The position numbers and the translations under genes are program-made. From an uncultured Coriobacteriaceae bacterium (lineage in GTDB: Bacteria; Actinomycetota; Coriobacteriia; Coriobacteriales; Atopobiaceae), in contig CADBCS010000003.1 of the NCBI GenBank assembly GCA_902793195.1, positions 1-64,000 on the forward strand: a stretch of DNA of 64,000 nucleotides. The letters run 5' to 3'. Positions 63,079 to 64,000 of this stretch are shown one piece after another. The notes beneath the pieces are model-generated. The model was not told the origin of the DNA and did not search any database. It was given only the letters and a program-made list of their open reading frames with translations. How positions within the stretch are numbered: position 1 is the stretch's first letter; each line of letters begins with the position of its first letter.

Positions 63079-64000
63079 CCGGAGTTGTCGAGTCAGGTGC
63101 GGCTGCGTCCGCCTTGGCTGCGTCCGTTGCAGCAGTGTCCGCAGTGCCCGAATCCGCCGTGGCTGCGCTCACCGTGGCAGCATCCACCTCGCCCAAGTAC
63201 TCCTCGAGCACCTGTCCGGACTCGTGGATTTGCGTCGCGGCCTCCACGCCCACATAGCGGAAGTGCCAGTTCTCGTTCTTGGTGCCGGTGATGCTCTCCT
63301 TGCCCTTGGGATAGCGCTGTATGAACCCATACTTGTGGCCGTTCTCCTGTAGCCACGTCTGAATGGGCGCGTTGTAGGTCTCATCGAAGTTGATTGAGCA
63401 GATGTCGGCGGCAAGGCCGAGCTCATGCTCGGAAGTGCCGGGCACCGCAACGCTCTCCCCCGTCAGCTTGGTTGCCTCCTCCTCGGAGTAACCCTCGGCA
63501 ATGAAGCCGTTGTAGAACTCGTCCCAGATGGCTTGCTGCTCCTCATGCGAGCGGTAGGCCTGGTTAACAAACACGTCGTCGAATCCGGCAGCCCTGCAAT
63601 CCTCGATCATTTGGTTGAACTGATCGGCTATGCGCGCGTCAACGTACTTGCTGTCCGCGACCTCAGCCAACTCGACCTTCCAGTCGGCAGGCAATGGGTG
63701 GGTCTTGTTGACGAGGGTGAGCTCCCACGACGTCTTGTCGACGCCGGTCGCATTGGCTGCACCCTCCGACTTGGCAGTGCCCGTGGTGTCCGTGGCATCT
63801 TTGGCGTCGTTGTTAGCCTGTCCTTGCGTGGTGGTTGCGTTCTGCGCAGCAGCATCCTGTTGTTGCTGGACATCCTGCTTTCCCTGGCATTGGGTCAAGA
63901 ACAGAACGACGGCCACGACGACCGCAACAAGGACAGCCACTGCGGTAATTACGATAACGGTCTTGTTGCCACCCCCCTGCTGCTGGGGGGCGGGCTGTTT
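63059..64000 (-). CDS. D-alanyl-D-alanine carboxypeptidase, VanY family, N-terminus outside the window
   Basis: A cell-wall enzyme trimming peptidoglycan stem peptides. The frame is open to the right edge; the visible part begins with a cytoplasmic Gln/Gly segment and a membrane anchor (about 63880-63965), followed by an Ala/Thr/Asp-rich linker. The VanY domain has the zinc motif SEHELGLAAD and the later NENWHFRYVG, so the metal and catalytic residues are present. The last 40 residues are Ala/Thr/Asp-rich. A GTG at 63940 could start a shorter product but would leave the anchor incomplete. Confidence 0.88.
   Translation of the reverse strand, partial: KQPAPQQQGGGNKTVIVITAVAVLVAVVVAVVLFLTQCQGKQDVQQQQDAAAQNATTTQGQANNDAKDATDTTGTAKSEGAANATGVDKTSWELTLVNKTHPLPADWKVELAEVADSKYVDARIADQFNQMIEDCRAAGFDDVFVNQAYRSHEEQQAIWDEFYNGFIAEGYSEEEATKLTGESVAVPGTSEHELGLAADICSINFDETYNAPIQTWLQENGHKYGFIQRYPKGKESITGTKNENWHFRYVGVEAATQIHESGQVLEEYLGEVDAATVSAATADSGTADTAATDAAKADAAAPDSTTPDANEGA

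Overview
The window reads as chromosomal DNA of a high-GC Gram-positive anaerobe, most likely a member of the Coriobacteriia (Olsenella/Atopobium-like Atopobiaceae). The reasons are the actinobacterial-type integration host factor beside gmk and rpoZ, the single-gene PyrR, the fermentation genes adhE and ackA, and secreted proteins with ChW-type Gly-Trp repeats. The genus is inference. Nearly all genes from 1 to about 57.9 kb lie on the minus strand. No rRNA, CRISPR array, prophage, transposase or integrase was seen. Two genes are cut by the window edges: adhE on the left and a D,D-carboxypeptidase on the right.

Layout by region: 0-7.5 kb: adhE, a short PLP-enzyme-like C-terminal frame, a ThrRS without the N-terminal TGS domain, and a secreted papain-type protease with ChW repeats. 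7.7-10 kb: a DUF2804 protein, an HD phosphohydrolase and a zinc-ribbon membrane protein. 10-16.5 kb: a one-carbon/pterin cluster (5-formyl-THF cyclo-ligase, fhs, fchA, folD, folE, folC, queD) with a good promoter before fhs. 16.5-24.2 kb: a CtpE-like P-type ATPase, a GH5 cellulase with CBM2 and ChW repeats, comEC and comEA. 24.4-32.4 kb: thiI, rpoZ, gmk, mihF and the pyrimidine operon pyrR-B-C-K-D-F (no carAB or pyrE). 32.5-35.5 kb: a surface-glycan export unit (ABC permease, ABC ATPase, family 2 glycosyltransferase). 35.6-49.9 kb: tRNA-Asn and a long information-processing block (rimP, nusA, infB, rbfA, an NrnA-like DHH gene, truB, ribF, dnaG, rpoD), plus leuS. 50.3-57.9 kb: pckA, a galactose mutarotase-like gene, ackA, a HIT protein, xseB, xseA and rnd. 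58-61.8 kb, plus strand: a lipid-kinase-like gene, a GT-C-like membrane protein, an acyl-ACP thioesterase and a small orphan. 61.9-64 kb: a zinc-ribbon DUF4234 protein, a DUF2752 protein and the D,D-carboxypeptidase.

How the genes fit together: Fhs makes 10-formyl-THF, FchA and FolD interconvert it towards methylene-THF, and the cyclo-ligase recovers 5-formyl-THF. FolD has lost most of its cyclohydrolase residues while a separate cyclohydrolase-type gene lies directly upstream, so the two probably divide the work. AdhE, acetate kinase and PEP carboxykinase fit mixed fermentation.

No clearly new defence or biosynthetic system is visible. The points most worth checking are the FolD/FchA division of labour, a perfect 17-bp hairpin covering the comEA ribosome-binding site, a terminator-like hairpin between the rimP-nusA-infB promoter and its first gene, a zinc-finger-like tail on NusA, an N-terminal extra domain on the glycan-exporting ABC ATPase, two ChW-repeat exoenzymes, and a set of long intergenic palindromes sharing sequence motifs.
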